Shown here piece after piece: positions 62,996-64,000 of a stretch of 64,000 nt of DNA. How positions within the stretch are numbered: position 1 is the stretch's first letter; the number at the start of each line of letters is the position of its first letter. Location: contig JAUIFJ010000005.1 of assembly GCA_030429345.1 (NCBI GenBank), forward strand, positions 118,838 to 182,837, given 5' to 3'. The position numbers and the translations under genes are program-made. Under the pieces are notes generated by a model. The model was not told where the DNA came from. It did not search any database and was given only the letters and a program-made list of their open reading frames with translations. The DNA is from a bacterium (lineage in GTDB: Bacteria > CAIWAD01).

Positions 62996-63517
62996 CTAGA
63001 AAACCTTGGCCAAACCGACCATAATATTGAACTGGCCTGCATCGCCTGTGTGAAGTACGATCTCTGCCGTCGCGACTAGCGAGTCGTCTATCTCGTACTG
63101 TGCACCACCACCCAGCTGAAGGCCGATCTCATTGCGCTTTGCCTCTGCACCCAGTGCTTCAACGGATAGAAAGTGAAGGGCAACACCACCCAATGCATAC
63201 GGCAAAATCTCTGAATCGCCCAGGAAGTACTTTGCGGTCACACCAACTGCCAAGTCCGTGGTTGTCGCGGTACTAGTAAGGAAGATGTTTCCAATCTCCT
63301 GTTCGGCTTTCCAATAGAGAAGACTGCCCTCCAACTCCATGTTATCTCTGGTCGCGATGGGGCAGAACAACTGAATTCCAAAAGTACTGTCCAGATTATC
63401 CGGGTTCACAATGCCCACTCTTGCCCCCATGTCGATCTCGAACTCGAAGTCATCCAGAGCAGAAACGCTGCCAGTCATCATGGAAACAGCCCCAAGCAGA
63501 ATCATCAGTTTCTTCAT
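62996..63517 (-). CDS. Small outer-membrane beta-barrel protein
   Basis: The protein has 173 residues with GAGG nine bases before ATG. A signal peptide ends GSVSA. Alternating strands fit an eight-stranded OmpA/OmpW-type barrel (FEIDMGARVGIVN, LEGSLLYWKAEQE, DLAVGVTAKYFLG, NEIGLQLGGGAQYEI, VATAEIVLH). The chain ends on a Phe (FNIMVGLAKVF), the usual BAM recognition residue. It is the first gene of the AT-richer block. Confidence 0.85.
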   Translation of the reverse strand: MKKLMILLGAVSMMTGSVSALDDFEFEIDMGARVGIVNPDNLDSTFGIQLFCPIATRDNMELEGSLLYWKAEQEIGNIFLTSTATTTDLAVGVTAKYFLGDSEILPYALGGVALHFLSVEALGAEAKRNEIGLQLGGGAQYEIDDSLVATAEIVLHTGDAGQFNIMVGLAKVF

Positions 63518-63997
63518 TTGGTTTTCACCTCACTTCATCAATGTTGATTGAATAGCTGACTGCACTTCCATGGTACTCGGCATCATTCGTGCAGTCCTTC
63601 ATTGCTCACAACACTGGTTGCTCCGAAATAGAGATTGTGACAGTATGCGCTTGGGAAAAGCAGTATCTGGTTCTGCGGTTCTCGGTAGTAGTCAAGGGCT
63701 CAAGGTATGCCCGTTCCGGAATGGCGCGGCAGCCAGGGATTATTCGCCATTCAAACAGAAGCGGTTCTCGAATCATAATTCATCCTATTCCCACCTGGAC
63801 TCAGCAGATATACACCAGCAAAGAGGCTACATTCTTCAATTCAATAGGTGAGGTTCGCTTCACAACGGATAGCTGGATAAAGAACTACTACGAAGGGTTG
63901 AGTCCGTAGATTTGTGCAAAAGCAGCTAAGCCCTTGAAAAAGGAAGGGCCATGGCCTTCTTTAGTGGTGCATAACCAAATCACTAAGGAGGAAAACC
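63518..63997. other. Intergenic region upstream of an incoming gene
   Basis: These 480 bases separate the outer-membrane gene and a gene starting at the window's end. Two overlapping ~100-codon frames on the plus strand have no binding site and no protein-like composition. An interrupted palindrome AAGGGCCATGGCCTT (63944-63958) lies about 40 bases before the next start. No convincing promoter pair was identified. Confidence 0.5.
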
Positions 63998-64000
63998 ATG
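63998..64000 (+). CDS. Start codon of a gene continuing beyond the window
   Basis: The window ends on ATG preceded by AAGGAGG at eight bases, an almost ideal ribosome binding site. The product is out of view. Confidence 0.6.

Overview
The window is bacterial chromosome of fairly high GC. It most resembles an uncultured lineage of the FCB supergroup (the Fibrobacteres-Chlorobi-Bacteroidetes neighbourhood). The main reason is that four secreted proteins end in a type IX-like C-terminal sorting module (PNPFN, then VYN.LGQ, then SG.Y, final lysine): 7033-9111, 22969-25338, 25355-29755 and 51170-52330. Other FCB-like traits are a DUF6090-type protein, multi-PAS hybrid kinases, sigma54 activators, and large beta-helix and LamG surface proteins. 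No rRNA, tRNA, CRISPR array, prophage or intact insertion sequence was found.

Layout. 1-6.7 kb (-): a histidine kinase with a large extracytoplasmic sensor, its overlapping sigma54-activating response regulator, and a tandem LamG surface protein that runs off the left edge behind a near-consensus -24/-12 promoter. 7-15 kb: a VIT/VWA secreted protein, a PAS/GAF sensor with no kinase domain, a DUF6090-type membrane protein, and a beta-helix protein built from near-identical ~194-residue modules. 15.4-22.4 kb (+): holB, ricT, metG and a hybrid histidine kinase. 23-29.8 kb (-): two secreted beta-helix proteins, one fused to a glycoside-hydrolase-like domain. 30.3-36.8 kb (-): Lon, small heat-shock protein, HDOD protein, a three-receiver-like regulator and a second NtrC-type activator. 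37-41 kb: a J-domain protein, a 97-residue protein behind a sigma54-type promoter and twin palindromes, an outer-membrane-type protein and a PNPOx-fold protein. 41.5-50 kb (-): NYN-LOTUS protein and the chain yggS, yggT, divIVA, purine nucleoside phosphorylase, ileS, a DksA-type gene, lspA, rluD. This matches the tail of the Firmicutes division-cell-wall cluster, with a phosphorylase gene inserted. 50-59 kb: membrane protein, secreted propeller, membrane-anchored AraC regulator, RNA methyltransferase, short-chain dehydrogenase, M32 carboxypeptidase, ilvE. 59-63.5 kb (-): an AT-richer block of five mostly unrecognised secreted or membrane proteins, two ending in DnaJ-like CxxCxGxG motifs.

Integration. 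Housekeeping operons alternate with envelope and surface genes. Two sigma54 activators and three candidate -24/-12 promoters point to a sigma54 regulon that includes surface proteins. Two families of interspersed repeats sit only between genes. The palindrome GTATAC is over-represented across coding sequence in all three codon phases. The lspA gene has no ATG, GTG or TTG that would keep its first membrane helix, and appears to start at ATC.

All annotation is by reading sequence; no database search was run. Counts are by eye and approximate.
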